DNA of 5,507 bases, from the NCBI GenBank assembly GCA_022732315.1, contig JAIJUV010000180.1, positions 1 to 5,507 on the forward strand, written 5' to 3'. Positions within the stretch are counted from its first letter, which is position 1, and each line of letters opens with the position of its first letter. Shown in pieces: positions 1-5,507 of the stretch. A program made the position numbers and the translations under genes. The stretch comes from Prevotella sp. (lineage in GTDB: Bacteria; Bacteroidota; Bacteroidia; Bacteroidales; Bacteroidaceae). Under the pieces are notes generated by a model. It saw only the letters and a program-made list of their open reading frames with translations. It did no database searches and was not told the origin of the DNA.

Positions 1-1854
1 ACCCTGGATTCGCCTTTTGAACATCAGACTCAGAAAACGCCTTCAGGGGTTATGCTGAAGGTGAAGGGACAAGACCAGGAAGGCATCAAGGCGGCTCTCA
101 CTGCCGAATGTGTGGCAGATGTAAGGACGGATGGCACCGAGGCAACCATTCTCGTGAGCGCTGCCACCAATTTTGTGAACTATCACGATGTGTCGGGCAA
201 TGCTGCCCAACGCAATGCCGACTATATAAATAAGGTGAAACTGATGAGCTATGCACAGTTGGAGAAACGCCATGTGGAGGCCTATCAGAAACAGTTTGGT
301 ACTTCTTCCTTGACTCTGACAACTGATGCCAATGCTTCGTTGCCTACCAACCAGCGCCTGGAGAAATTTGCGGGCAGCAAGGATATGGCGATGGTAGCAC
401 TGATGTATAACTATGGTCGCTATCTGCTCATTTCCTCTTCACAGCCAGGTGGACAGGCGGCAAACCTGCAGGGCGTTTGGAATGACAGTAAAAATGCGCC
501 TTGGGATAGCAAATACACCATCAACATCAATACGGAGATGAACTACTGGCCTGCCGAGGTAACGAATCTCGGTAACACCACGGAGCCTCTGTATTCGCTG
601 ATTAAGGATTTGAGTGTAACGGGAGCACAGACGGCTAGGGAAATGTATGGCTGCCGTGGCTGGATGGCACATCATAACACCGATATCTGGCGCATAGCAG
701 GCCCGGTAGACGGTGCGCAGTGGGGCATGTTCCCGAATGGCGGAGCCTGGCTCACCACCCATCTCTGGCAGCATTATCTCTATACAGGCGACAAGGCTTT
801 CCTTGCACAGTGGTATCCGGTAATAAAAGGTGCTGCTGAGTTCTATCTCGACTATATGCAGAAGTTGCCGGGCACCGAATGGAAGGTAACCGTGCCGTCG
901 GTGAGTCCGGAACAGGGACCTATGGGTAAGAGAACTGCCGTAACGGCGGGATGCACGATGGACAACCAGATAGCCTTCGATGCTCTGACCAGTGCCGTGA
1001 AGGCTTCTGAAATATTGGGGGTTGATGAGGCTGAACGCAAGGCGATGCAGCAGCTGATTTCTCAGATTCCGCCGATGCAGATAGGAAAGTACGGACAGTT
1101 GCAGGAGTGGCTTGTGGATGCGGATGATCCGAAGAATGAGCATCGCCATATCTCGCATCTCTATGGATTGTATCCATCCAATCAGATTTCTCCTTTCTCT
1201 CATCCGGAACTGTTCCATGCCGCAGCCACCACTCTGAAGCATCGTGGCGACCAGGCTACGGGCTGGAGTCTGGGTTGGAAGACGAATTTCTGGGCACGCA
1301 TGCTCGATGGCAATCATGCTTTCAGAATCATCAGTAATATGCTTCGTCTGTTGCCATCTGATGCGCAGGTAAAGGAGTATCCTGATGGAAGAACCTATCC
1401 GAATCTCTTCGATGCCCATCCGCCTTTCCAGATAGACGGCAACTTCGGAGTAACAGCCGGCATCGCAGAGATGCTCCTGCAGAGTCATGATGGAGCCGTG
1501 CATCTCTTGCCGGCATTGCCTGATGCCTGGAACATGGGAAGCGTAAAGGGACTTCGTGCCCGTGGCGGCTTTGTGGTGGATATGGACTGGAAGAATGGCA
1601 GACTGATGAAGGCGAAGATTCGCTCCACCATCGGAGGCATCCTGCGTCTCCGCTCCTACGTTCCGCTGAAGGCGAAGAATCTGAAGAAGGCGGAAGGTGG
1701 CTGTCCGAATGCCTTGCTGGCACCTGCTGTAGTAAAAACAGCGATGGAGCAGCAGAGAATGGAAGAAGGCGTCAAGGCGAATATCCCAGCGGTGTATGAA
1801 TATGATTTGGAAACAGAGCCAGGAAAGACTTATCAACTTTCAGGTTTAAAATAG
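1..1854 (+). CDS. GH95 alpha-L-fucosidase / alpha-L-galactosidase, 5'-partial
   Basis: Glycoside hydrolase family 95, an inverting exo-enzyme that releases terminal alpha-L-fucose (or alpha-L-galactose in some members) from plant or host glycans; family members in Bacteroidales are exported. The frame is open from base 1, so the first ATG (base 52) is internal and the start and signal peptide are outside; 617 residues are seen against roughly 800 for the family. Numbering from base 1: residues 1-95 are the end of the N-terminal beta-sandwich, about 110-520 the (alpha/alpha)6 barrel, and the rest the C-terminal beta domain. Family motifs are strong: GRYLLISSS near 140-148, the [11 protein letters not shown] block near 176-186, [19 protein letters not shown] near 381-392, and FQIDGNFG near 476-483. 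By comparison with the Bifidobacterium enzyme AfcA, the water-holding Asn pair should be Asn175/Asn177, the acid Glu304 (SPE), and the base Asp479 (IDGN), so the catalytic set is intact. AfcA has His where this protein has Thr173. Upstream partner of the GH43 gene, 146 bp away. Family certain; sugar specificity open. Confidence 0.95.
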   Translation, partial: TLDSPFEHQTQKTPSGVMLKVKGQDQEGIKAALTAECVADVRTDGTEATILVSAATNFVNYHDVSGNAAQRNADYINKVKLMSYAQLEKRHVEAYQKQFGTSSLTLTTDANASLPTNQRLEKFAGSKDMAMVALMYNYGRYLLISSSQPGGQAANLQGVWNDSKNAPWDSKYTININTEMNYWPAEVTNLGNTTEPLYSLIKDLSVTGAQTAREMYGCRGWMAHHNTDIWRIAGPVDGAQWGMFPNGGAWLTTHLWQHYLYTGDKAFLAQWYPVIKGAAEFYLDYMQKLPGTEWKVTVPSVSPEQGPMGKRTAVTAGCTMDNQIAFDALTSAVKASEILGVDEAERKAMQQLISQIPPMQIGKYGQLQEWLVDADDPKNEHRHISHLYGLYPSNQISPFSHPELFHAAATTLKHRGDQATGWSLGWKTNFWARMLDGNHAFRIISNMLRLLPSDAQVKEYPDGRTYPNLFDAHPPFQIDGNFGVTAGIAEMLLQSHDGAVHLLPALPDAWNMGSVKGLRARGGFVVDMDWKNGRLMKAKIRSTIGGILRLRSYVPLKAKNLKKAEGGCPNALLAPAVVKTAMEQQRMEEGVKANIPAVYEYDLETEPGKTYQLSGLK

Positions 1855-1902
1855 GTGTTTCAAGTCTTATAATCGTATTTTATATAGGTAAATATCAAAA
1901 AA

Positions 1903-1962
1903 AGCCGTAAAAGTATCGTTTTGTCCACCGATAAGTGGAAAAAAAGTGGTACTTTTGCGGCT
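1903..1962. repeat. Imperfect 60-bp dyad overlapping the GH43 promoter
   Basis: The outer arms agccgtaaaagta (1903-1915) and tacttttgcggct (1950-1962) are complementary at 12 of 13 positions, the odd pair being a G-T wobble. A nested, nearly concentric dyad, tccac (1924-1928) and gtgga (1935-1939), closes a six-base loop. Between the two, tttt (1919-1922) can pair with aaaa (1941-1944), so the whole element can fold as one long hairpin. The right outer arm contains the -7 box. Because transcription from that box would start downstream, the dyad is probably a DNA-level operator for a transcription factor; in read-through RNA from the GH95 gene it could also fold as a stem-loop. No plus-strand T-tract follows, so it is not a normal terminator for GH95. 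Confidence 0.75.
1950..1957 (+). promoter_or_regulatory. Bacteroidetes -7 promoter box of the GH43 gene
   Basis: TACTTTTG matches the Bacteroidetes sigma-ABfr -7 consensus TAnnTTTG exactly and lies 43 bp before the chosen ATG. The nearest TTTG that could act as the -33 element (1920-1923) is 26 bp upstream, longer than the usual spacing of about 19-21 bp. This poor -33 fit would suit a promoter that depends on an activator, as is common for polysaccharide-utilisation genes. Expected transcription start is roughly 1963-1966. Confidence 0.6.
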
Positions 1963-2000
1963 ATATTATTAACTATAAAATTTTAGACCTGAGAATTACA

Positions 2001-4139
2001 ATGAAGAAAGTATTAATTGCAACCTGCTGCATCGCTCTGCTGAGCGGATCTCTGGAAGCTTCTGCACAGAAGAAATCTGCTGCGAAGAAAGTTCTGACGC
2101 AGACCTTGGCTGGCAAGTCATGGTCGGCTGATAACGGGAATGGTACCTTTACCAATCCTTTGTTTTACGACGAATTCTCTGACCCTGATATCATCAGAGT
2201 GGGGGAGGATTACTATCTGGCAGGTACTACGATGCACTGTGTGCCGGGACTGGTGGTGCTGCATTCCAAGGATTTGGTGAACTGGGAATTCTCTTCCTAC
2301 TGCTTCGACCGATTGGATGATTCTGATGACTTCAATCTCAGAAACGGCAAGGAGGCTTACGGACAGGGTATCTGGGCACCTGCCATCCGCTATCACAACG
2401 GAAAGTTCTATATCTTCTCTAACATCAACGGACATGGCTTGCAGGTGTATATTTCGGATAGTGCCAAGGGACCTTGGACGCATCATAAAGTTAATGGCGA
2501 TATCTACGACCTCTCTGTGCTCTTCGATGAGGATGGTAAGATTTATGCCGTTCATAAGTATGGAAACGTGACCGTTACGGAGTTGAAGCCCGATTTGAGC
2601 GGTCCGGTAGAGGGCAGCAGCAAGGTGGTGATTCCTGAAGGCAATGCGATGGGTGAGGGACATCATGTGTATAAAATCAACGGCATGTACTATATCCTCT
2701 CTGCCGATTACTCCCCGATGGGCCGCATGCAGTGTGCCCGAAGCAAGAGCATCTGGGGACCTTACGAAACCTGCGTAATCAGCGAGAGAGAATCGTTTGG
2801 ATATGCGGCAGGATGGAGTGTAGGTAATATGGGAATCGGTAGGCCTTTGCCGGAAGATGGTTTCAAATTCCAGAACAACAAGCCTAATGGCGTGAACTTG
2901 CGTTGTGCTACCATTCATCAGGGCGGCATCGTGCAGGCTCCTGACGGCAAATGGTGGGGCGTTTCTATGCAGGACTTCAATGCCGTGGGTAGAACGGTGT
3001 GCCTATCACCTGTTACTTGGGTGGATGGCTGGCCTTACTTCGGCTTGGAGAAGAACCTGGGCCGTTCACCTCGCACCTGGTTTAAGCCGAATGACGTGGT
3101 GAAGACACCTCAGGCACCATACGAAAGATGTGATGATTTCTCTGGCAAGACCTTCAAACCGGTTTGGCAATGGAATCATAATCCGAACGACAAGATGTGG
3201 TCGCTGAATAAGGAGAGAAAGGGATGGCTCCGTTTGCATTCGATGCCTGCCAAGCAACTGCTCTGGGCAAAGAATACATTGACGCAGCGTGCCATCGGAC
3301 CAGTTTCTTATACATCTGTTAAGTTGGATGCATCCCGCTTGAAGGTGGGCGATGAGGCTGGTCTGGGTGCCATCAATATGCCATACGCTTCATTGGGCGT
3401 TGTCAAGACAGATAAGGGGTTGAACTTGAGATGTTATGACCAGAATACCAACAAGGAAGTGTTGAAGCCGTTGGCTAAAAGCAAGGTAGTTTGGTTGCGA
3501 CTTTGGGGTGACTACGACAAGAGCCAGTTGCAATATTCCTATTCTTTGGATGGCAAGAACTGGGAAAATATCGGCGGGCAGATACTTTCACCTTATCAGT
3601 TGAAGACCTTCCAGGGTGTTCGTGTGGCACTTTATGCTTTCAATAAGAAGGAAGTGAATGGCGGTGTTGCTGATTTTGATGATTTCAAGGTGGAGGAGCC
3701 GATGGCTGACAGAACCGCCAATCTGCCAATCGGAAAGACCGTGAGATTCTTCAATCTTGCTGATGGAAGTTTGATGGACGCTACCCGCCACGGGTTGATG
3801 CATAGTTCCAGAAACCGGAAGAATATGAGCAATGGCGTGAAGTTTGTGGTGGAAGATAGAGGACAGGGCAAGATTGCCTTGAAGACGGCTGACGGAAGAT
3901 ATGTTTATATCGCAGGTGCCGGTCTGTCGGGCGATGTACGACTCACATCGGATGCCAGCAAGGCAGAGGAGTTTGTATGGCAGGATATGCTCTATAACCA
4001 TTGCATGCTTCTTTCCTTGAAGATGCAGCGCTATGTGGGTAAGCATACAGCCGATGGTAGTCCATATTCTGCTGATTTCCAGGGTGCTGATGCGGGCATG
4101 AAGAATGGATGTGTCTTTGCTTGGGAAATAGTTGAATAG
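2001..4139 (+). CDS. Secreted GH43 beta-xylosidase/alpha-L-arabinofuranosidase, multidomain
   Basis: Inverting exo-glycosidase of family 43, expected to cut xylose or arabinofuranose from hemicellulose outside the cytoplasm. The ATG at 2001 is chosen because it begins a typical signal peptide (KK, then a hydrophobic stretch, ending ASA before Gln23); an in-frame GTG at 1935 lies inside the promoter dyad and would bury that signal. The protein is 712 aa. About residues 50-355 form the five-bladed propeller, with the three acidic catalytic residues visible by family pattern: base Asp61 (SDPD), modulator Asp170 (YDLSVLFDEDGK) and acid Glu219 (GEGHHVYK). HQGGIVQAPDGKWWG and VDGWPYFG resemble the two-domain xylosidase-like subfamilies (10-12). 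About 370-565 is a concanavalin-like beta-sandwich (CDDFSG start, VADFDDFKVEE end). About 570-712 looks like a beta-trefoil, possibly fascin-like (KIALKTADGRYVYIA). It follows GH95 in the same direction with its own promoter and ends at a strong terminator. Exact sugar specificity cannot be read from sequence. Confidence 0.92.
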   Translation: MKKVLIATCCIALLSGSLEASAQKKSAAKKVLTQTLAGKSWSADNGNGTFTNPLFYDEFSDPDIIRVGEDYYLAGTTMHCVPGLVVLHSKDLVNWEFSSYCFDRLDDSDDFNLRNGKEAYGQGIWAPAIRYHNGKFYIFSNINGHGLQVYISDSAKGPWTHHKVNGDIYDLSVLFDEDGKIYAVHKYGNVTVTELKPDLSGPVEGSSKVVIPEGNAMGEGHHVYKINGMYYILSADYSPMGRMQCARSKSIWGPYETCVISERESFGYAAGWSVGNMGIGRPLPEDGFKFQNNKPNGVNLRCATIHQGGIVQAPDGKWWGVSMQDFNAVGRTVCLSPVTWVDGWPYFGLEKNLGRSPRTWFKPNDVVKTPQAPYERCDDFSGKTFKPVWQWNHNPNDKMWSLNKERKGWLRLHSMPAKQLLWAKNTLTQRAIGPVSYTSVKLDASRLKVGDEAGLGAINMPYASLGVVKTDKGLNLRCYDQNTNKEVLKPLAKSKVVWLRLWGDYDKSQLQYSYSLDGKNWENIGGQILSPYQLKTFQGVRVALYAFNKKEVNGGVADFDDFKVEEPMADRTANLPIGKTVRFFNLADGSLMDATRHGLMHSSRNRKNMSNGVKFVVEDRGQGKIALKTADGRYVYIAGAGLSGDVRLTSDASKAEEFVWQDMLYNHCMLLSLKMQRYVGKHTADGSPYSADFQGADAGMKNGCVFAWEIVE

Positions 4140-4163
4140 GCACATTCTCGTTATATTATATAT

Positions 4164-4213
4164 AAAAAGAGCTTGGTTCCCTTGTATTGGAATCAAGCTC
4201 TTCTTGTTTTATC
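4164..4213. terminator. Bidirectional terminator between GH43 and porT-like genes
   Basis: Arms aagagcttggttcc (4167-4180) and ggaatcaagctctt (4189-4202) pair over 14 bp with a single G-T wobble, around an eight-base loop. On the plus strand the stem is followed by cttgtttt, and on the minus strand by a run of T then an A/T-rich tract. It lies between the stops of two convergent genes (27 bp after GH43, about 54 bp after the minus-strand gene), so it probably ends both transcripts. Confidence 0.85.
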
Positions 4214-4228
4214 GTTTTCTTTTAAACC

Positions 4229-4268
4229 TGTTAGCTTATTCGGAATAGTGTTAGCTTATTCGAAATAG
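4229..4268. repeat. 20-bp tandem duplication across the porT-like stop codon
   Basis: Two adjacent copies of a 20-bp unit, tgttagcttattcgRaatag, occupy 4229-4248 and 4249-4268 and differ at one base (g at 4243, a at 4263). The second copy holds the last codons and the TAA stop of the minus-strand gene; the first copy lies just beyond the stop. Because 20 is not a multiple of three, the copy beyond the stop is out of frame with the gene. It looks like a recent slippage or duplication event that left the protein end intact. Confidence 0.85.
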
Positions 4269-5002
4269 AAGGTCAGGGCAATGATTTTGCTGTGTGCAGC
4301 TTTTGCTGCCATGGCGTAAGGCTTCTTGCTGTCGTCTCGGACGTTTTTTACCTGATTACTGTCGAAGGTATCTGTGATGCCATACATAAACTTGAGCTCA
4401 GGGCGCAGTTTGAAGTAGGGCAGATAGAAATCACATCCTAGACCCAGTTCGAGGAACACTTCTGATTTCTTCAGTTTGATGAAACCGGATGTATTTCCGC
4501 TCAGATTCATCATCGGGGTGATACCTGCCATCATATAAGGGCGATGGTTGTTGAAGCGTTCTGCGGCAAAGATGAGGTCGAAGGCACTGGCTATATAAGC
4601 AGTCTTCATCTCCTGGCGCTGTTCTGTAGGCTTCTCCTGTCCATCTTTCTCTGTGAGATTATGGAAGGTGAGATGGCGGGTTCCGAAGTACATGGCTGGG
4701 GCTACACGGAACTGGAAGCTCTTGTTGAGGCGGAATTCTCCCAATACACCAACAGTGAAGCCCAGGTCGTACTTATCCTGGTCTACTGTGACCGTAGAAT
4801 GCTGCTCTACACCGTCGTTATCGGTATAGGTAATTGGACCTATATTCTGAAATTCAATATCCTGAAAGTGGGTACCCACCACCACGCCGAAGTGGAATGG
4901 GCGCAGGTCGGTATAAGGGCGGTTCTCCACCGTCCTTTCCTGAGCCATCGCCTGTATAGCGATGATGATGCCTATCCATATTGCTATAAGTTTCTTATTC
5001 AT
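4256..5002 (-). CDS. porT: PorT-like outer-membrane beta-barrel protein
   Basis: A 248-aa exported protein. Residues 1-20 form a signal peptide (NKK, then a hydrophobic core, AMA before Gln21). The mature start NRPYTDLRPFHFG, followed by VVVGTHFQDIEF, and the late stretch GCDFYLPYFKLRPELKF match my memory of the PorT/SprT family, an outer-membrane beta-barrel associated with the type IX secretion system in Porphyromonas and gliding Bacteroidetes. Alternating aromatic and hydrophobic strands (FQFRVAPAMYFG, VFLELGLG, IIALTFYFE) fit an eight-strand barrel, and length is as expected. The aromatic-rich C-terminal strand fits barrel insertion. The gene is transcribed alone, divergent from the ferredoxin and convergent with GH43; no Shine-Dalgarno is visible, as usual for the phylum. 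No other secretion genes are in view, so a role in type IX secretion is inferred from family only; the safe fallback is a porin-like OMP_b-brl family member. Confidence 0.75.
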   Translation of the reverse strand: MNKKLIAIWIGIIIAIQAMAQERTVENRPYTDLRPFHFGVVVGTHFQDIEFQNIGPITYTDNDGVEQHSTVTVDQDKYDLGFTVGVLGEFRLNKSFQFRVAPAMYFGTRHLTFHNLTEKDGQEKPTEQRQEMKTAYIASAFDLIFAAERFNNHRPYMMAGITPMMNLSGNTSGFIKLKKSEVFLELGLGCDFYLPYFKLRPELKFMYGITDTFDSNQVKNVRDDSKKPYAMAAKAAHSKIIALTFYFE

Positions 5003-5087
5003 ATAATATAAACGTGAGTATTTGCATCTTATTGTTTAGTATTTTATTTCGATAATGTATAAATTGAGCAAAAAACTAAAAAAAAGC

Positions 5088-5105
5088 ATACCTAAATGTA
5101 GGTAT
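5088..5105. promoter_or_regulatory. 18-bp dyad upstream of the ferredoxin promoter
   Basis: Perfect 7-bp arms, ataccta (5088-5094) and taggtat (5099-5105), flank the four bases aatg. The centre lies about 25 bp upstream of the first base of the -7 box, so the dyad covers the place where a -33 element would be, and no good TTTG is found there. The position suits a repressor or activator binding site for the ferredoxin gene, and possibly for the divergent minus-strand gene, whose ATG is about 86 bp away. The factor is unknown. Confidence 0.5.
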
Positions 5106-5120
5106 TCCAAAAATAATTAT

Positions 5121-5128
5121 TATCTTTG
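5121..5128 (+). promoter_or_regulatory. Bacteroidetes -7 promoter box of the ferredoxin gene
   Basis: TATCTTTG fits the TAnnTTTG consensus exactly and is followed by the common CACC context. It sits 57 bp before the ferredoxin ATG, giving a leader of about 50 bases that is A/T-rich with no Shine-Dalgarno, as normal in Bacteroidetes. No clear TTTG -33 element is present at the usual distance; that place is taken by the 5088-5105 dyad. Confidence 0.7.
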
Positions 5129-5184
5129 CACCATCAAAAGTAGGTAGAAACAATATTATTAACATTATAAAAACATTAAGAATT

Positions 5185-5352
5185 ATGGCATACGTAATTG
5201 GTGACGATTGTATCGCATGCGGTACATGTATCGATGAGTGCCCATCAGGCGCTATTTCTGAGGGCGAGAAGTATTCTATCAACCCTGACCTCTGCACAGA
5301 GTGTGGTACTTGCGCAGATGTTTGCCCTAACGAGGCAATCAGTCTTCCTTAA
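5185..5352 (+). CDS. 2[4Fe-4S] ferredoxin, 55 aa
   Basis: A small cytoplasmic electron carrier of the clostridial type, translated from ATG 5185 (MAYVIGDDCIACGTC) to TAA 5350-5352. It has two complete CxxCxxCxxxCP motifs: Cys9, 12, 15, 19 and Cys37, 40, 43, 47. In this family Cys9, 12, 15 and 47 hold one cluster, and Cys37, 40, 43 and 19 the other. Length is typical (about 55 residues) and there are no extra loops or insertions, so it is a low-potential 2[4Fe-4S] protein rather than a Zn- or 3Fe-type or an Alvin-type. Likely partners in anaerobic Bacteroidales are pyruvate:ferredoxin oxidoreductase, hydrogenase or Rnf, but none is in the window. It is a single-gene unit with its own promoter and terminator. 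Codon use (ggt, gac, atc, cct) looks like that of a highly expressed gene. Confidence 0.97.
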   Translation: MAYVIGDDCIACGTCIDECPSGAISEGEKYSINPDLCTECGTCADVCPNEAISLP

Positions 5353-5389
5353 TTATAAGGATAGATACTTTTAGTTACATAAAACATTG

Positions 5390-5427
5390 AGAGCGGTTCC
5401 TTCCAAGGAGTCGCTCTTTTCTTTTTG
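5390..5427 (+). terminator. Intrinsic terminator of the ferredoxin gene
   Basis: agagcg (5390-5395) pairs with cgctct (5412-5417). The stem extends inward through gttcc/ggagt with two G-T wobbles, giving about 11 pairs around a six-base loop, and is followed at once by a T-rich tract (ttttctttttg). It begins 37 bp after the ferredoxin stop, marking a monocistronic unit. Confidence 0.88.
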
Positions 5428-5443
5428 TGGAAAACAGTAGGAA

Positions 5444-5507
5444 TATGTTTCCTTAAGGGAACATACAGTTTCACTTAAGGGAACAAATATTTTCCCTTAA
5501 GGGAAAA
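5444..5507. repeat. Three phased TTAAGGGAA palindromes, 22-bp period
   Basis: Three inverted repeats share the core cTTAAGGGAA. Copy 1 (5444-5465) has 11-bp arms with one mismatch, including matching outer tatg/cata. Copy 2 (about 5470-5483) has 7-bp arms with one mismatch. Copy 3 (5490-5507) is a perfect 18-bp palindrome, ttttcccttaagggaaaa, ending at the window edge. The TTAA centres fall at 5454.5, 5476.5 and 5498.5, exactly 22 bp apart. The region has no gene and the array may continue beyond the window. Possible roles are a multi-site operator, a nucleoid-protein site or a dispersed intergenic repeat. Confidence 0.85.

Noticed and set aside
439..1836. Long minus-strand open frame (465 codons) opposite the GH95 gene
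   Set aside because: The plus-strand frame carries continuous GH95 motifs with intact catalytic residues. The antisense product is rich in Arg, His, Cys and Ile with no recognisable domain, as expected of a shadow.
1903..1962. Terminator of the GH95 gene
   Set aside because: No T-tract follows on the plus strand; the T-run is on the other strand, and the right arm contains a promoter box for the next gene.
1935..2000. Extended GH43 start at GTG 1935
   Set aside because: It lies within the promoter dyad, upstream of the expected transcription start, and would add 22 residues in front of a good signal peptide beginning at ATG 2001.
2118..2918. Minus-strand frame of 266 codons opposite the GH43 gene
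   Set aside because: Overlaps the catalytic propeller coding sequence fully; no motifs and no promoter or export signal of its own.
4544..5011. Plus-strand frame of 155 codons opposite the PorT-like gene
   Set aside because: The minus-strand protein has a signal peptide, family motifs and a fitting terminator; the plus-strand product has no recognisable features.
5003..5100. Clear promoter for the minus-strand PorT-like gene
   Set aside because: No exact TAnnTTTG was found on the minus strand; only approximate A/T-rich matches, so no site is called.
5444..5507. CRISPR array
   Set aside because: The repeating period is 22 bp in total, with palindromic units and only a few bases between them, so there is no room for spacers, and no cas genes are seen.

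Overview
The window looks like a chromosomal segment from a gut or rumen Bacteroidales bacterium, most likely Prevotella/Segatella-like. The evidence is the type of glycoside hydrolases, Bacteroidetes-style promoters (TAnnTTTG -7 boxes, weak or absent Shine-Dalgarno sequences), signal peptides ending in Ala-Gln, and a PorT-like outer-membrane protein. The genus is inferred from style, not from a marker gene.

Layout: (1) bases 1-1854, plus strand, the 3' three quarters of a GH95 alpha-L-fucosidase/alpha-L-galactosidase whose N-terminus lies outside the window. (2) 1855-2000, a 146-bp gap holding a perfect TAnnTTTG -7 box embedded in an imperfect 60-bp dyad. (3) 2001-4139, plus strand, a secreted multidomain GH43 enzyme (beta-xylosidase/alpha-L-arabinofuranosidase type). 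(4) 4140-4255, a strong hairpin terminator shared by two convergent genes, followed by a 20-bp tandem duplication across the end of the next gene. (5) 4256-5002, minus strand, a PorT-like outer-membrane beta-barrel protein. (6) 5003-5184, a divergent regulatory region with a ferredoxin promoter and an 18-bp dyad. (7) 5185-5352, plus strand, a 55-aa 2[4Fe-4S] ferredoxin with its own terminator. (8) 5428-5507, non-coding, with three TTAAGGGAA-centred palindromes spaced exactly 22 bp apart and running to the window edge.

The two glycoside hydrolases probably belong to one hemicellulose-degrading locus (end of a polysaccharide utilisation locus or a small accessory cluster). GH95 would remove terminal L-fucose or L-galactose caps and GH43 would remove xylose or arabinose side groups or ends, as on arabinoxylan or xyloglucan. 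No SusC/SusD or sensor gene is visible, so this grouping is inferred. The PorT-like gene and the ferredoxin form a separate, housekeeping-looking part. I see no complete new multi-gene system. The most unusual features are the phased palindrome array at the right edge, the promoter-embedded dyad before GH43, and a Thr at a substrate-specificity position of the GH95 enzyme.
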